Origin: Microbotryomycetes sp. JL201
Lineage: Eukaryota; Basidiomycota; Microbotryomycetes
Direction: 5' to 3'
Assembly: GCA_033819885.1 (NCBI GenBank)
Contig: JAQYUZ010000008.1
Location: 467,096-531,095, forward strand
DNA: 64,000 nt
This document shows positions 51,094-63,924 of the stretch, in pieces. The position numbers were made by a program, and so were the translations under genes. A model generated the notes under the pieces. That model was not told where the DNA came from. It searched no databases and saw nothing but the letters and a program-made list of their open reading frames with translations. The first letter of the stretch is position 1. The number at the start of each line of letters is the position of its first letter.

Positions 51094-53539
51094 CTAATAG
51101 TGTCCTCTGTATGGCTGCTGAGAATACATTCTCGGTGCTCCAACATCGCCTGCCCACGCCTGTTGCTGACCACCTCCGCCGTCGCTGCTGTAGCCTCTCG
51201 GAACCTGAGGCCGCGCATAGTTGTTGCCATAGTAATGCTGAGCACCGGCGGGAGGGTTCTGTCGATGCTGTGGAGGTCGGGCGTCGTACTGTGGCGCCGG
51301 CGAGTGCTGTCTGGGCAAACTGTACGCGTCTTGCGCTTGACCATATTCGTGACGAGGACTCGCGTGCGGGTCGTAGTACTCTTTGCGCATGCTCGACGCC
51401 AGAGACGTTTCCGACGGTTGTGGCGCCAGTCTGCGTTGACCCGCAGCAGTAGCGGCGGCAGCAGCAGTGCCACCTTGAGGCTTGAGCGGGTATGCGTTCG
51501 GGTCGCCAACTTGCTTGTATGACGCCTTTTGGCCGGACCTGCGACACCGAACGATACACGTGCACACTGAAACGATCACAAAAAGCGCACCGGCAGCCGC
51601 GCCGATGCCGATTCCCACTTTCTGTGAACCACCGCGTCAGCGCTCGCCAAGACCGAGGGCCGCCGAACGAGAGACGCACCGCTGCCGTCGGCAGTTTGCC
51701 CCACCACGTGGTGGCAGCGTGCGTGGCAAGATCTCCGGAACCCGTGCCAGACTTGACGCCTTTCGTGTCGTTCTCCTTGATGATCACTGCAGGCAAGGGT
51801 CAGCTTGCGCACGTGTGGCGAACGAGGTCACTCACTGTTGACACCGGTCGAGTATTGACTGAGCCGGGACATGTCAGCTCGCATCGCAAAAAAGCGTTCA
51901 CGCAAACTCACCTATTGATGATGGTTGATGCGTCGCTGCCGGACACTTGCGGCTGACCCGCCGAAGAGTTTGCTGCGGAAGCGGGAATTAGACGCGCGTC
52001 CGAACAGAGCGTCCGCAACTGAAACGCACCGCCCCAAAGGTACGAGCTGATCGTGTCGGCTCGCTCCGTCAGCCAGTGCCGCTCGTCGTCACCGCGTCTG
52101 ACGAGCCTGCTCGTCGAATTCGAACCGGACGTCGAGTTGGTCGGACTCGTCGTCGTGTTGCCGGCCTGGAACGTCAAGTCCGAGTTGTCGTAGCACTGGA
52201 TAGAAACCCATTGCACGTACGACGCAAAGTAGCCTTGCGACTTGTAATCAGGCGCGTTCCAATCAATCATGCCGCCAGCCCAATCGATTGTACCTTGCGA
52301 CGTGCCCTCGACGCCTGCAGGCCACACTGACATTTGAATGCGAGATGGCGTTTGCGGAAACTTGGTCAGGCTCCCATTCTTCGTATTGGACGCCTGCAAG
52401 GTGCGAACAACGTTGCCGTCGATGGTCCACTCGAGTTTATTCGGCGTCCAGTCGAGTCCGCTATGGAGCCAGTCACCGGTCGGCTTGTCACTCCAAAGGA
52501 CGCGGGTAACGAGCTTACTACACATGGTACTGCGTGTCGCGATCTTCCGCTTCGTGTTGTCCGCCATGTGTATAGCCGTCGACGTCTCCCATCCAATACT
52601 ATGTGAAACTCGGTCAACAGTTCAAGCAAGTGACCTTTTGTGACCCACATAGTTGCTCTGCAAAGCGCTCGCACCGGTAAGCTCGAATCGCCACGCGGTA
52701 TACACAAGTGAAAGACTCGCCTGCACCTCGTTCGTGTTGTTGCTCGTCCACTCCCAATCGATCTCGTCTTTGGATCCACTCATTGTGATGAAAGCCGTGA
52801 CGACACCCGGTGCGCCCGTCGTCTTGATGCTCGCTTGAATTTGACCGTACAGCAGCGTGCGCGTCGTCGATAACCTCGTACCTTTGCCTGCCTGCGTCAT
52901 CAACAAGACGAGTTCGTTGTTTTGAACGATTGATGTGTCGGTATTGTCTTGGTGGTCAAGTGTCCAATCGAATGCGCTGGCGTCGCCGTTGAATGCAGTC
53001 AGATTCATCTGGATGCGACTCGTGTCGGCAAACGTGTACTGCGAGATGTTTGTTAATGGTTTGGCACAAAGCAAGTCGCGACAGATTTTGCGCACGTTTG
53101 CATTCGTGCAGGCGGGCATTGGCGCGCAATATTCGTGCGAGAGTGAGCCGATAGGATTGCATCCTCCGAGGCAGCCTACGCCTGCTGAGCACGTGCCAAA
53201 TTCAGTGCAGCACCTGTGATCTCCATGGGTCAGCTCGTTTGAGCGCGCTCGGGGTCTGTGCTCGACTGACGGAGCTGTGTCTGGACATTGGTAGCCCTAC
53301 GGTTACGCAGTCAGCACGTGCAGGACAAGTACGCGACACATTTGCTGACCCATCCACACGCTTGATCTGCCACATTCGTGCCTCCTTGGGCAGGCACTTG
53401 GGCACGAGCACCGCCCACGGCGACGGCGCACGCGACAGCGGCCACGAGCCACGACGAGCTGGCAAAGGCAGGCGATAAGCAATGTCAGTGCAATTGCACG
53501 AGCCGCTTCGTGCATCGCGCCGAAAACTGACGGGTGCAT
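51094..53539 (-). CDS. CRH1: CRH-type GH16 cell-wall transglycosylase with membrane anchor
   Basis: Secreted enzyme that cross-links chitin to beta-glucan in the cell wall. Start at 53539: MHPSSWLVAAVACAVAVGGA (signal peptide) forms across a GTCAGT intron. A Cys-rich module follows (ACGWGYQCPD, CCTEFGTCSAGVGCLGGCNP), similar to the chitin-binding-like part of Crh proteins. The GH16 core has the catalytic motif DEIDWEW with both Glu, then NTNEVQ, and the later block DWLHSGLDWTPNKLEWTIDG and RIQMSVWPAG, WAGGMIDW. The tail has a Ser/Thr-rich region, then one transmembrane helix (VGIGIGAAAGALFVIVSVCT) and a Gln/Pro/Tyr-rich cytosolic part ending RGHY, so it is anchored by a helix and not by GPI. 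Confidence 0.92.
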
Positions 53540-53814
53540 TCCGCTCGTGCGCGAGACCAGACGCGTCGTCGCACGCGTCAAATTACTGCTGGTGAACAAG
53601 TATCGAACGCGTCAGACGCGCGCGCGCGCTATGACTCGAGCGAGATGATGAATAGAGGGAGGTGAGGCGGATTTGCGGACTATTCTCAGAGGCGGCGGAC
53701 GGACACCGCCCTCGCCCGCACGCATGGCCCCGACTGCAGCCTGATTCACACATTCTATAAGCAGTGCGCTCATGCTATTGCGATCATGAAATGATTGGCC
53801 CGAGCATACACCAC

Positions 53815-56800
53815 TCAGAACAGTGACCTGCACAACGGACACGACGAGCCATGACTTGTTGAGAACCACTGCGGAACTACTCGTTAGCAAACCATGTCTT
53901 TCCGAACAGCCAGAACACTCGCCTTGTACAGACACGCAGCATGGAACCGGTTCGAGCATGTTTTGCACTGCTTTTTGGGTAGTGACCGGTCGACCAGGTG
54001 CACAGTCGAGTAGCAAATCGCGCAAGCTTCAACGCCCTCGAAATGCAAGACGACATTGCGTTTAAACACGTTGAGCGCGTCGGCAATCAGACCGTTCTGG
54101 ACAGCACCGAGGTTTGAATGAGCGGTTTGACCACGGTTGTGCCGTGCTCACCTGATTCGTGATGACTTGGTTGATGCCAAGCAGCCATGCGCGCCACTGG
54201 GCGTCGTTGACGCCAACTTTGCGAACATCCTTGACTTGAACTTGCTGCAACGGAAACTCGGCCGGCAACTGAATTCCAATCTCCATGCTCTCTTCGTCGA
54301 CAACAAACACGGCTTTGACCTCGTTGGCTCCAGCGGCAACCTTGACCGTAAAGTCGTCGTTGTCGCGCAACGCTTGACCAGCAGGATCGTTCGGGTCGCG
54401 CAAGTGGGCAAGCTCGGCAGAAATGAGCACGGGCGAAAAATGTCGCGCCGTAAACGTGGCAAAGGCCATGGACAGTTGTCGGTTCTTGCACGCCTCCCAC
54501 CATTGGCGAATGAGCGATGGGATTGCTTGCAGTGACCGAAAGTATACATGGCTCGCAAACACGGGCATCGTAGTGTGCGTTAGCTCGTCCAAGCCTGCGT
54601 GCGTGTCGTCAGCGTCCTAACCTAGAACATGCAAAAGCGCACTCACACTCGTGATGAAATTCGTCAACGGCCCACGGCGAAATATCGACGGGCCTCGTTC
54701 GGTCGCTCAAATTGACAAGCGTAAAGATTGTCGGCAGAAGCGACGTGGCGACAATATCAGCGCGACGAAGCTGGTCGTTATAAGCGGCTTTAATTCTCGG
54801 CGACTGTCGATCAAATGAGGTCACGGACTGTTGCGCTCGGACGATGGCTTTACTCACGGCCATTTCGAAAAAGCGAAAGGTGACGAGCCAAGCAAACAGA
54901 TAAGTGGTGGTCTGGCATGCGCCGAGGTCAGCAGATTGACAATCGAAAGCCAAATCGACTGACAGTCGAGTACGTCTCCACGGCTTGCGCGTCCGCGTCC
55001 ACCTTGTCCGAGATCAAGGCGACCAGCTCGACCGGCAGGGCAAGTTGCAGCGTATCGTCCGTGTCGAGCTCGGCTTCGACGACCAAGTCTGCGATGTGTG
55101 TTTCGACAATCTTGACAAGAAGGTCGAACGCCGTTTTCTGAACTCGAAAGGACGAGTCTTGAAGCAGGAGCGCGAGCTGTCGGGCAACCCTTAACCAGCA
55201 TCCAAGCTCGAGAATATTGCGCCGACTTACGGGCAAAAAAGAGTCCATAGTCAGCATCTTGCTGGGTAGCGTCTTGATCAAACGAGACATGACGTCGAGG
55301 ACAGCCAGCCGAGGCGCGTTGCGCTGCCGCGAATCTGCCGAGAGCGTCAATGAGCATTGGCAGTTGTCACGCTGGCTGGAGAGCGCACCTGGCCTCGCCA
55401 CAAACAGGTCTCGAACCAGCTGCAAGCCCTTTTCAAAGCGCGGCTTGATTGTCGTTCTCAAATCGCTGTTGCTTGCCGCCAGGTCGACGAGCGTTGCCAA
55501 AAGCTGGCACGAGTAATATAACGCCGGGATCGTCGACGCCTCGTCCCATGAAGCGGCCTGTGCGTAGACGGTCAATTATGCGCATTAATTTGAAGCGCCT
55601 ACCCACTTGTATGTTGAGTTCGAGAACGTCAAACATGAGGTCCCAGTGCGAGCCGCTCATGTCTTGAATGATTGGGGCCAGGTGGACAAATAGCTCTGCG
55701 AGCCTGCTGTACAACTCTTCGTCGAGGTCGTCATCGCTCGAGATCCAGGCCAAGAGTGTCTTGTATAGAAATATGCATCGCTGCTGGGGCAAAAAGATGA
55801 TTGGAGCGTCGCGTGGTGGTGCAGACGCTAGTAGCAGTTGAAGCAGCGGCAGACCCTTGCTAGTTGCCTCGCGGGCCGAAACACCGGCCACGTTGGCCGC
55901 GAGCTCGTTCTGATACCGTTCGAGACGAGGCGATTCGACGAGCACAGGCTTGATCGCATGCAGTGCAGCACAAGCTAGCTCTGGAGCTGAACGATCAAGT
56001 CAGCATGATTGCCCGTTACCCGCTTTTGACGCGCACCATTGCTCAGCGATTGAGTCCATGCCAGCCATCGCTCGCCGTCCTGCACGCCGCTGTCTGTGTA
56101 TCGCAGCATTGATCCAAGAACTGTCTTGAACGCCCGCTGGGAGTACACGGCGCCGGGCGCCCGAGCCGAGTCAACCAGCTGACAGAGGATTGCAATGATG
56201 CTGTCTGATGGTTCCGTGCGGTCCCTCGATCGAACGCTTGTGACAGCCCTGAGGTGCCAATCGGCAGGAGCCGTGTTGCCGAATGCTGACAAGATGTACG
56301 CCGACAATCCCTCTGCGGCGCTTGCGAGACGCTCGAGCACGTCGCCTCTGACCGAGGCGCCAAAGAAACCGTTCGTGCCGGAACTGAGGGCGAGCTCGTC
56401 GCGAGCGGCATGGGCACCAAGCAATAGGTACGGCAGCCACCGAGTTTGTGACCGCGCCCAATTGTGGTCCTCGCGCGCGGCAATCTCGAGCAGAGCAATC
56501 AATACGCGAGCAAAAGGCGGCAGACCAGCCGAGTCGGTTTCGTCGGCCGGACGAGGCACGAAACCGAGCGTCTGCGACACGAGAGGCTGTAGCACGGCCA
56601 AAGCGGGGGATGGAGACGATGACGCCGGCAACATTGATTCGACAGCGTCGACGGCTGGCAAGAGACTTGTAAGCTTTGCGACGGGTAGATCGGTCGACAA
56701 TATTGCTGCTGCATTGACAATGTCGACCGGCCTGAGCAGAGAGATGATCAGTTGGCACCGAATGATACGGCGTGGCAACTGGCTCACGAAGGCACGCAGT

Positions 56801-59679
56801 GAGGGTCGACGAGCAACGCGTTCAGTCTGGCCACGACGCTCGCGGCGACTTGGGCGTCTGCGGTTTTGCAAATTTGGTCCCAGGCGTGTCTGGCTCCGAA
56901 GATGGCTTCGTCTGGTACGTCAATTACACCGATGCCGAGTTCGGGCAACATGACGGCGGTTTCAAACACGCTGACGACTACGTCTGCCGATAATAGTCGA
57001 GCGTTGTCGCCGACGCTGGTGTAACGCGCCAGGATTAGGCAAGGCGCCGCAAGGAGATACGGATTAATGGCCAGACCGCTCAGTATGCGTATTGTTAGGA
57101 CGGGCAGACGGTGCGCCACGCTCGTAATGATGCTGTCGACCGTTTCGTCCTTGATGAATGGCTCTGGACGACCCCCTCGTCAGCCCTGGCAGTGAAATAG
57201 AACACGCCTACTCACCAGGCTGAACGACCAGATCCATTAGGACGTCAAGCTCCACGGCTGAAAACGACGTCGAGTCGTCCGACACGACGCAACCCGCGAT
57301 TTCAGTCATGCGATCATCCAGGCCAGCCGACGGCAGGTCTGGCGGTATGCTTCCTGTTTTTACGGCGCGTACAAGTTCCTTGATTACAGCCATTGGCAGT
57401 TTGGGCGCGAACAAGCTCGACCACACGGACGCCCGACTGGAACTGTCGGCTTCGCCGAGCAAGTCCAAGAGGAGCGGAAAAGCCGCATCGCGGATAGCTG
57501 GAGACTGAAGCATGGCCGACACATGATCTCGTGCCAAGGATTCCAAGGCCTGCGCGCGCAAAGTCAGTCAATGTCCCGTTGCAAGATGAAGCACGCACAG
57601 TCTGAGCCTCTGATGAGGGACCGCAGACACGCCGAGTTGCTCGAAGAAATTCTAATCTGCTCGCAACTCGATCGCCTGCTCCGTCTTGCATGAGCGCGTT
57701 GGCGACGGCTCTCACGCTGTTGGCGGCGAGTTGCTGTCCTCGTTGAACCACCGCGTCGGAGCCATTTTCTACAAACGCCACTAGAGCGACAGACAGCGCC
57801 TGTAGTGCTTCATCGTGACTCAGCGCCTGGCCACTTCTTTCCTCGACCACCGTCCAAACCGACTCGAGGTCTCGGAGTTGTGCGAGAAAGTTGGCTTGAC
57901 TGACAGCGGCAGCCCGCGTTGCTATGCTTGCATGCTGCCTCTGACTGTCCCCTGCAAGTCCCAAGAATGTCGAGTATAATCGACCGAACCAGTTCTGAGC
58001 GAGCCGAGCCGCCTCTGCACCGCCGTCGTCTGCCTTTGCTAGCGCCGTCAACTCGTACAAGAGGCACTCGAGGAAAGCGTTGACGAAATCAAGGACAGCC
58101 GAGCTCGATGCGCTCGGGGTGATCCCAGAAAGGGCGCGTCCGCCCCAAGCCGCCCAAAACGATTCGAACAAGAACGAAAATGCGTCAAATGTAGGGGGCA
58201 GCACGGCGGGTGGGATAGTAGAGAGAAGTAAGAGGATCGTTGGATACAGGTGCGGGTGCCCGGAGCACGCCAGGGTGAGGTGCTGATAAAGCCTTTGTAG
58301 CGCGCCGCTTGAAGGAGCACGCAGCGAAGAAACGGACGCGCTCTCTTCGCCTGCGTCTGCATTATCATCCCCATTTTCTGTGGAGGCCTTGCTAGGCGGT
58401 GCAGTGCGCAATTCCTCAAAAGTCCAAGCTTGCGGGTATCCTGGCGTATTTCGGGTTAGCTGTGTCTTTTGAACGGGTAGGAGGATAAGCGCACTTTGCA
58501 AAAATCGTATGATCCCAGGCCATCCTTCATCTTCAGCCCAGCAATGCTCGAGCACTCGTGTCGCAATAGTTTGCAAACCATCGTTTCGCTCAACCAAGTG
58601 CTCTTCTGTCCGCGCCGTCGCCGCTCCCAACAGCTCGTACATGGCTCGACGCAGGTGCACAGGCTGCTCGGCTTTGACGAGGTCCCACAGTTCGTCGCTG
58701 ACAAAGAGCTCGAGCGATTCTTCCGGTATTGGCAGCGGGCTCGGCAGAGTCGACAACAGGTATGCGATGGCCAAGACGCTCTGGGATTTGACGAGTGCAT
58801 GCTCGTCCGTTCCAGTGTCAGAGCTGGACAGCGATTGAGAGAATATGTTGCCTGCTGCAAAGTCGAGTATACTTGCAGCGTGCTCGGCGAGGTTGATCGA
58901 AAGCTCTGCGGCGTCGATTGGCGTAGTGACGGCTTGCCAGCTGCGCTTGGCGATGGCTCGCACAGCCTTGTCGCTATCAAACCCACTGCAGCACCAAGAT
59001 CCGACGTAATCATGCTGCTCTGTCCACATGGGCGCGAGCAGCGCCTGGCGAGTCTGCGCGAGCAGCGACGATGGCCTGTGTTGCGACGGTTTGGCGACGA
59101 GCATCGAATGGAGTGAATGTGCTTGGTGTCTCACTCGCCTCTCCGGATGCAGCGCGAGCCGCGGGAAGTGAGATGCCTGAACGGGAGATCAGCTGGTTGT
59201 GGGCGCCAAACTCGGCTCTGAAGCCTCACCCAAACTTGCATGGCCTCGACGACCTGCTCGACTTTTGTCTCTATTTTCCAGTCGTCTCCGCCTCGAGCTG
59301 CCAGCTCTTGGCTGATGACGTCCCTGATCCATCCTTCCAAACCGTCGATGCCCTTGACAAGTGTCGCCTCGTCCTTTTTGTGTAATCTTCGCAAGATCAC
59401 GACGAGTTCTGCATCTACAGCCGCTCCTCCATGAAGGTAGACGTCTACAGGGTCTGGCTTGCCTTTGGGGGGCGGAGGCGGCGGCACGTACCGCTTCACT
59501 TTGGGTTCAAACCGGTTACGCTTTTCTTTCTTTTTGGACCCCGTCCGTTGTTGCTGTTGCGCTGGCTTATTGGCGTCGTGACCGTCTTCGTCTGCACCGT
59601 CACCTTGCTGCTGCTGCTGTTTCTTGCGCTCATGCTTCTTGCGGGTCGCCGACGACGCACTCGACTTGCTCTTGGCCAT
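53815..59679 (-). CDS. LTN1: Listerin E3 ubiquitin ligase of ribosome quality control
   Basis: Large E3 (roughly 1700 residues) that ubiquitinates nascent chains on stalled 60S subunits. The N-terminal part (MAKSKSSASSATRKKHERKK, then RYVPPPPPPKGKPDPVDVYL and VVILRRLHKKDEATLVKGID) is the typical listerin opening. A very long HEAT/ARM-like middle region follows over many exons, for example ALLAPMWTEQHDYVGSWCCS and AVRAIAKRSWQAVTTPIDAA. Near the C-terminus are an RWD-like region (FSPVLISAELAHLRDPNDPA) and the RING: CAICYSTVHLVDRSLPKKQC, CSNRFHAACLYKWFSTSHGS and SCPLCRSLF. The last intron (53922-53869) has a GCGAGT donor; only that GC-AG junction yields the family's LYKWF. The ATG at 59679 is the one that opens the conserved start; frame upstream is not conserved. 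Confidence 0.93.
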
Positions 59680-59942
59680 CTCCTGGTACAAGAGCTGGGC
59701 TCGACTTGACTGCAAGTGCGTGCAACAGGGCGAGCGGCGGAGGATGAAACGACCGATGACGAAATGCGCAGAAGCAAACAAGTCATGCAAATGGCTATAG
59801 TACAAGCTCGACGAGGTCTCTTCTACGGTGAACAAATGTCTCAAACATTTTATCCTTTCAATCACGATAATGCCGGCGGGCGACGGCCGGCCAGACCTGA
59901 TTGATTGTCATTCAAGCGGCTACTTGGTCAGGCGGCTGCGGG

Positions 59943-61115
59943 TCAGTGTGTCTGTTACAAGTGATCAGCTTGGGCGCGGGCAATCCTGTGAGGAAAGGGA
60001 CTGACTGGCTTGATTTTAAAGTGCAGACTAATCAATGAAAAGATGAAAATCTGCGAGGACAAGGCGGACGTCAGACAGAGTTCCAAGGCACGGATCAAAA
60101 CGTACCTTGAGATCCTGCACGAGATAGTAGAATACTCGCAGTCCATCCGGGTCGTCAGACTGTTGCACGTCGACGAGCGAGCCAATTTTGGCCGTCTACA
60201 GCAGCGGCAGCAAAGGAAAATCGCATCAGCATATCGCCACATTGAACAAAATACAGACTTTGCTGACCTCGAACGAGACGTGGTAGTCACCGAGTCGTAC
60301 TTCCATTTCTTGCCTGCCCACAATGTTTCGTTCGGGCCATTGCTTGTCGTCCTCCCTGTTCGGCCAAGATGTGAGGAAAGAGCCACAGCAGCATGGCATG
60401 AGTGAACTGACTTGACGATCTCGGACTCGTGAACAATTCTCTTGATTTCGGAAACGGTCAGCGGCGAGAGGTGGGCTGAACAAGCAACGAGGTCAACCAG
60501 CGTTCCGTGCGTAGCGATTAGTGAGCGATGCGTACTCTCTTTGCGGATGAGAGAATCATTGCGGTAGCTGCGTTTATTGTCGGTAGTCAGCGCCTGCGCG
60601 TAGACTATCCGCTTGTGATGAGGAGCCACGATCACACTCTGAGCAAAAAAGTTGTCTCAAAGTCGGGTGTGTCGTGTCGTGTTTGTGCCGTGCGGGCGTG
60701 GGCATGCGCAAGCGCGGTCGCAAACAGACGTACTTGGAGTTGTTGGCGTATCGTAGCCGACCGTGAGAGATTTCAAATTCGAGGAACTATGTAAAAGTTC
60801 AATAGCAAATTGAGGTCGGGTAGGGTTAGCGTTGCGTTCCAGAACGGTCTCGAAGCCACGACAACGGTCTCAAAGCCACGACGTGGCGATTGTGGTGCTG
60901 TAATTGTGCACGTAGCAAACGCAGATCGACTGACCTCGTGACCGTGTTGTCCAGAGTGTCCGACGCTGTGCATGGGCAGAACAGCGATCAGCGCGCGCCC
61001 GCCCCAAGCTACCCAGAACGGTTCGAGCCCGCGCCTGGGCCATGATGGCTCACTAGTATCGCAGGTAGAACGGATCCTCTTCAAGAGCGCGCGGCGCGAT
61101 CGCTTGCTCGGTCAT
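59943..61115 (-). CDS. MAGO: Mago nashi, exon junction complex core subunit
   Basis: Binds Y14 in the exon junction complex deposited on spliced mRNA. Many short exons give, in order, [140 protein letters not shown] and [15 protein letters not shown]. This is collinear with Mago over its full length of about 145-150 residues. The final intron probably makes the protein end PTH at 59943; reading through would add 14 residues and end at 59955. It fits an organism with this many introns to keep an EJC. Start codon 89 bases below paralog D. Confidence 0.94.
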
Positions 61116-61203
61116 GGTGAGCGGAGGAGCGGAGGGAGGGAAGGAGATTTTGGAGTGAAAGCGCCATAGTATTTACAACAGTGTGAGGCCTCCAACATCT
61201 CGT

Positions 61204-62254
61204 TCATGCTACCTGTACGCCAGCCTGTTTGCCCAACTTTTTCAAAATGGACAAAAACAACATTCGGTCAACCGTCGTGAAAGGCGGTGTTTGCTTGGCG
61301 TACTCGACCTCGATTGCGCTCTCCAAAAACATTTTGGACACGTTTGGACCCATGTAGAGCAAGTGCGCGAAAGCGGCCTTTGTTGCTACACCATGCTTGA
61401 GCAGCAATGGCGCAAACGACTCGAGGCGAGGATTGAGGGAGCGCAGGATCACCGGTAGACGGTCAGCAAACGATTTCTTGCCCAATTGTTGTCCCGATGC
61501 CGGCGGCCGCAGTCGGGTTGGAATTTTCTCGCGATGCGATAAACTCGAGTGCGACGACTCATTGCGCGAAGGGTGCGACGAATCGTTGCGCTGACAGCCT
61601 GCCTGGCCCTGCGACTCGTTCTCGATTGGCTGATTGTGTGCCCACGAGCCCTCTGTCGCCGTCACATGCCATTTACCGCATGAGTCGGCCAAGATGGTAA
61701 TCTTGCATTTGCACAGCGGTGCCGGTGCGATCCTACTGTGTTGCCTCGAGCAGACATAGTCGGCCCGTGTGCTCGTCGCAAGACCGAGCCTGAACATTTT
61801 GAACGAGTGTTGGCGTGCATACGCGAGGAGGTAAATGACAATGTCGGTCGCCGAGTCGAACCTCCCTGACACCTTGTCAGGTCTCGTGAGGTGAGATTTC
61901 TGCCACACGCAACCGCTTAGTAGTAACCGTAAGCGCAAACAGGCAGGAGCTCATCTCTGCAGCCAGTTTCTCAACCTGGCTCTTTATCGAGAATGGATTA
62001 GGGTAGACACTACGCCACGAGTGTAAAGTCGGTCCTCTTGCGCGCTTTTTTGGTGTGGCCGATTCAGAATCCGAGTCTGCTTTGGATCGCTTGCCGCCGA
62101 CTATAGATCTCTCTGCTGAGCCTGATTCTGGTTCCAGCTCGTTGCGGGCGTCCGAGCACGAGAGCGTATCGCGGCTAGCATTGACCTCGCGTTGCAAGGT
62201 GGAGGTTGTCGAATCGCGTCGTTTGAGGGCGCGCAGATCCGCCGCGTCGCGCAC
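61204..62254 (-). CDS. FAR1-like zinc-finger protein, paralog D, 5' end unresolved
   Basis: Two clear exons joined by a GTTGAG...GGCAG intron of 80 nt (about 61905-61984) with a TACTAA-like branch site. The upstream part is Ser/Arg/Lys-rich with a basic patch (TPKKRARGPT). The finger reads GRFDSATDIVIYLLAYARQH, MFRLG, DYVCSRQH, LCKCKITIL, KWHVTAT and SWAHNQ; the last ligand pair is His-x-Gln, so one zinc ligand may be lost or shifted. The C-terminal domain RLESFAPLLLKHGVATKAAF ... TTVDRMLFLSILKKLG matches paralogs A and B and ends at 61204. The frame is open to 62254 but has no ATG there; an acceptor (ATTCTAG) at the border implies a further 5' exon, perhaps in 62290-62531. Confidence 0.68.
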
Positions 62255-63924
62255 GACCTAGAATATTGCTTGTGCGGCGAGCCATTGAACCAATGAGAAT
62301 ACATGCCGATCCATCATTGTGAAGCGTGTGCGGTCGTCTGATTCCGAATGATGCACTGGTAGCGATATCACGCCACTGTTTGCGCGGCGCGTTGCCTCGT
62401 TTGACAAAATTCGCCAAGTCGAGAAGCCGACTGCTCGTACGCGAGGAATCGGCTGTTCTCATGCTATATCCGCTGACCACATAGCTTGGAAGAGTGACAA
62501 AAGCTTGATCGTGTATGTCATAGCCGTGCATCCTGCAGCATCTGCTTCGCGTTGGCCGGAGCGATGGGCAACTTGAGCGCTGCCTTTGAGCCTGTGCGTG
62601 CAGGCAGCCCTGCTGTGTACTCCTCTGACCTTTGATGCGACCGGGAAATCAAGATGGGTTCTGCATGCCAACGACTCGAGCGAGGCGATTTCAGGTCTTG
62701 GCAATGTTCGACGCGCGAAAGCTCGGGCCTCTTTCGCTCTCGCGTCTCGGCCGGCTGCAACCGACGCCCGCGGATGATTCGGCGCGCGCTCGACCAGGAC
62801 ACTTAGCGCACAAGGCACGCTGTGTCAGACAATATCACGTTCATGAGCGAAACTTGGCGGCGGCGGCGGCGACGATGATGGCGCGCGCTCTGCCGACCCC
62901 GATTGCGACTATCTCCAGCCTACGCCAACGCCTGGCTCAGCGGCAGCATATTTGAGTGTTACAAGCTTTTGATCGCGTGCGTGTGCTTTGACGCGCGGCA
63001 GCCTCTTCATGCGCCAACGTACGCGGCTGACCGATGCCGCCTCAGCCACATCGTCAAGGCCATCGCGAAGCTCGGCGACGCCTCGAAATAGACTTGCGTT
63101 GACTGATGCGATGGTTCGCCGTGCCATCAAGCATATGACGAGGGAACCCTTGACGTCGCCTGCCCATCGCGCGCCACTTAGGCAGTCCCGCGCCAGTGAC
63201 GTACACGCCCAGAGGCGATGCGACCACCATCGCGCGACAGCACAATCATTGAGTATGACTGTGAACGTGCTACTTGCTACTGAAATGCGCGTTGGCATCG
63301 GTGGCGTTTCTCGAACTATCGCGCTTCGTGACAAAGCAGACGCAACCGTGATCAGCACTAGTCTGTTGCAATTCACTGCACCATCAGTTGTCTCCGTGTG
63401 CTTGCGCGCGCGCATATGGACAGTGACTGTGTCCGCGCGCAGCGTTGAACGCGAAGTCTGTGAGCTCGAGCCCCTCGGCGTCGCACAAAATGGCCACGAT
63501 GTCGCTATGCGCTAGTGCTAGCGCCAGGACAGGCATGCGGCGGGCTAGATGTGACGCATATGAGTGCGAATCGTAACCGGCAGAGCACATACAGGTCACT
63601 CTAGGGTGGGCAAGTGACCGCTAGAGGCGCCAACGTCTTTCAAGCTTGCGACCAGTTTGGGACGCCCGCAGCCATGCTCTGCGTTGCGTGTGTAAGTATT
63701 CTGACGTGCATCATGCAGGGTGAACCTTCTGCACAAATTATTGTAATGCACAGAGACCAGCATCGACAAGAGCCACAAGGCAAGGCAAGAGGCAACTTTG
63801 AGCTTGAGACAGTGTTAGACACAGCAAGAGTACGATCTAATGGAACGGAACCCTTTCATGCCAAATGCAACTGTGTCAGCTCAGACACCAGAGCAGAGAA
63901 CAGAGCTCAGCAGCCCAGTGGCAA
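62255..63924. other. Subtelomeric stretch without a firm gene
   Basis: About 1.7 kb between paralog D and the telomere. The left 280 bases may contain the missing 5' exon of paralog D (minus-strand frame 62531 to about 62300). The rest has overlapping Arg/Ala-rich frames on both strands without motifs. No helicase fragment, tandem array or transposon end was recognised. Confidence 0.55.

Noticed and set aside
54137-54535. Plus-strand frame of 132 codons inside LTN1
   Set aside because: Antisense to the conserved RWD-like region of listerin.
62632-63515. Overlapping plus and minus frames next to the telomere
   Set aside because: Arg/Ala-rich in both directions, without start context, splice support or recognisable motif.
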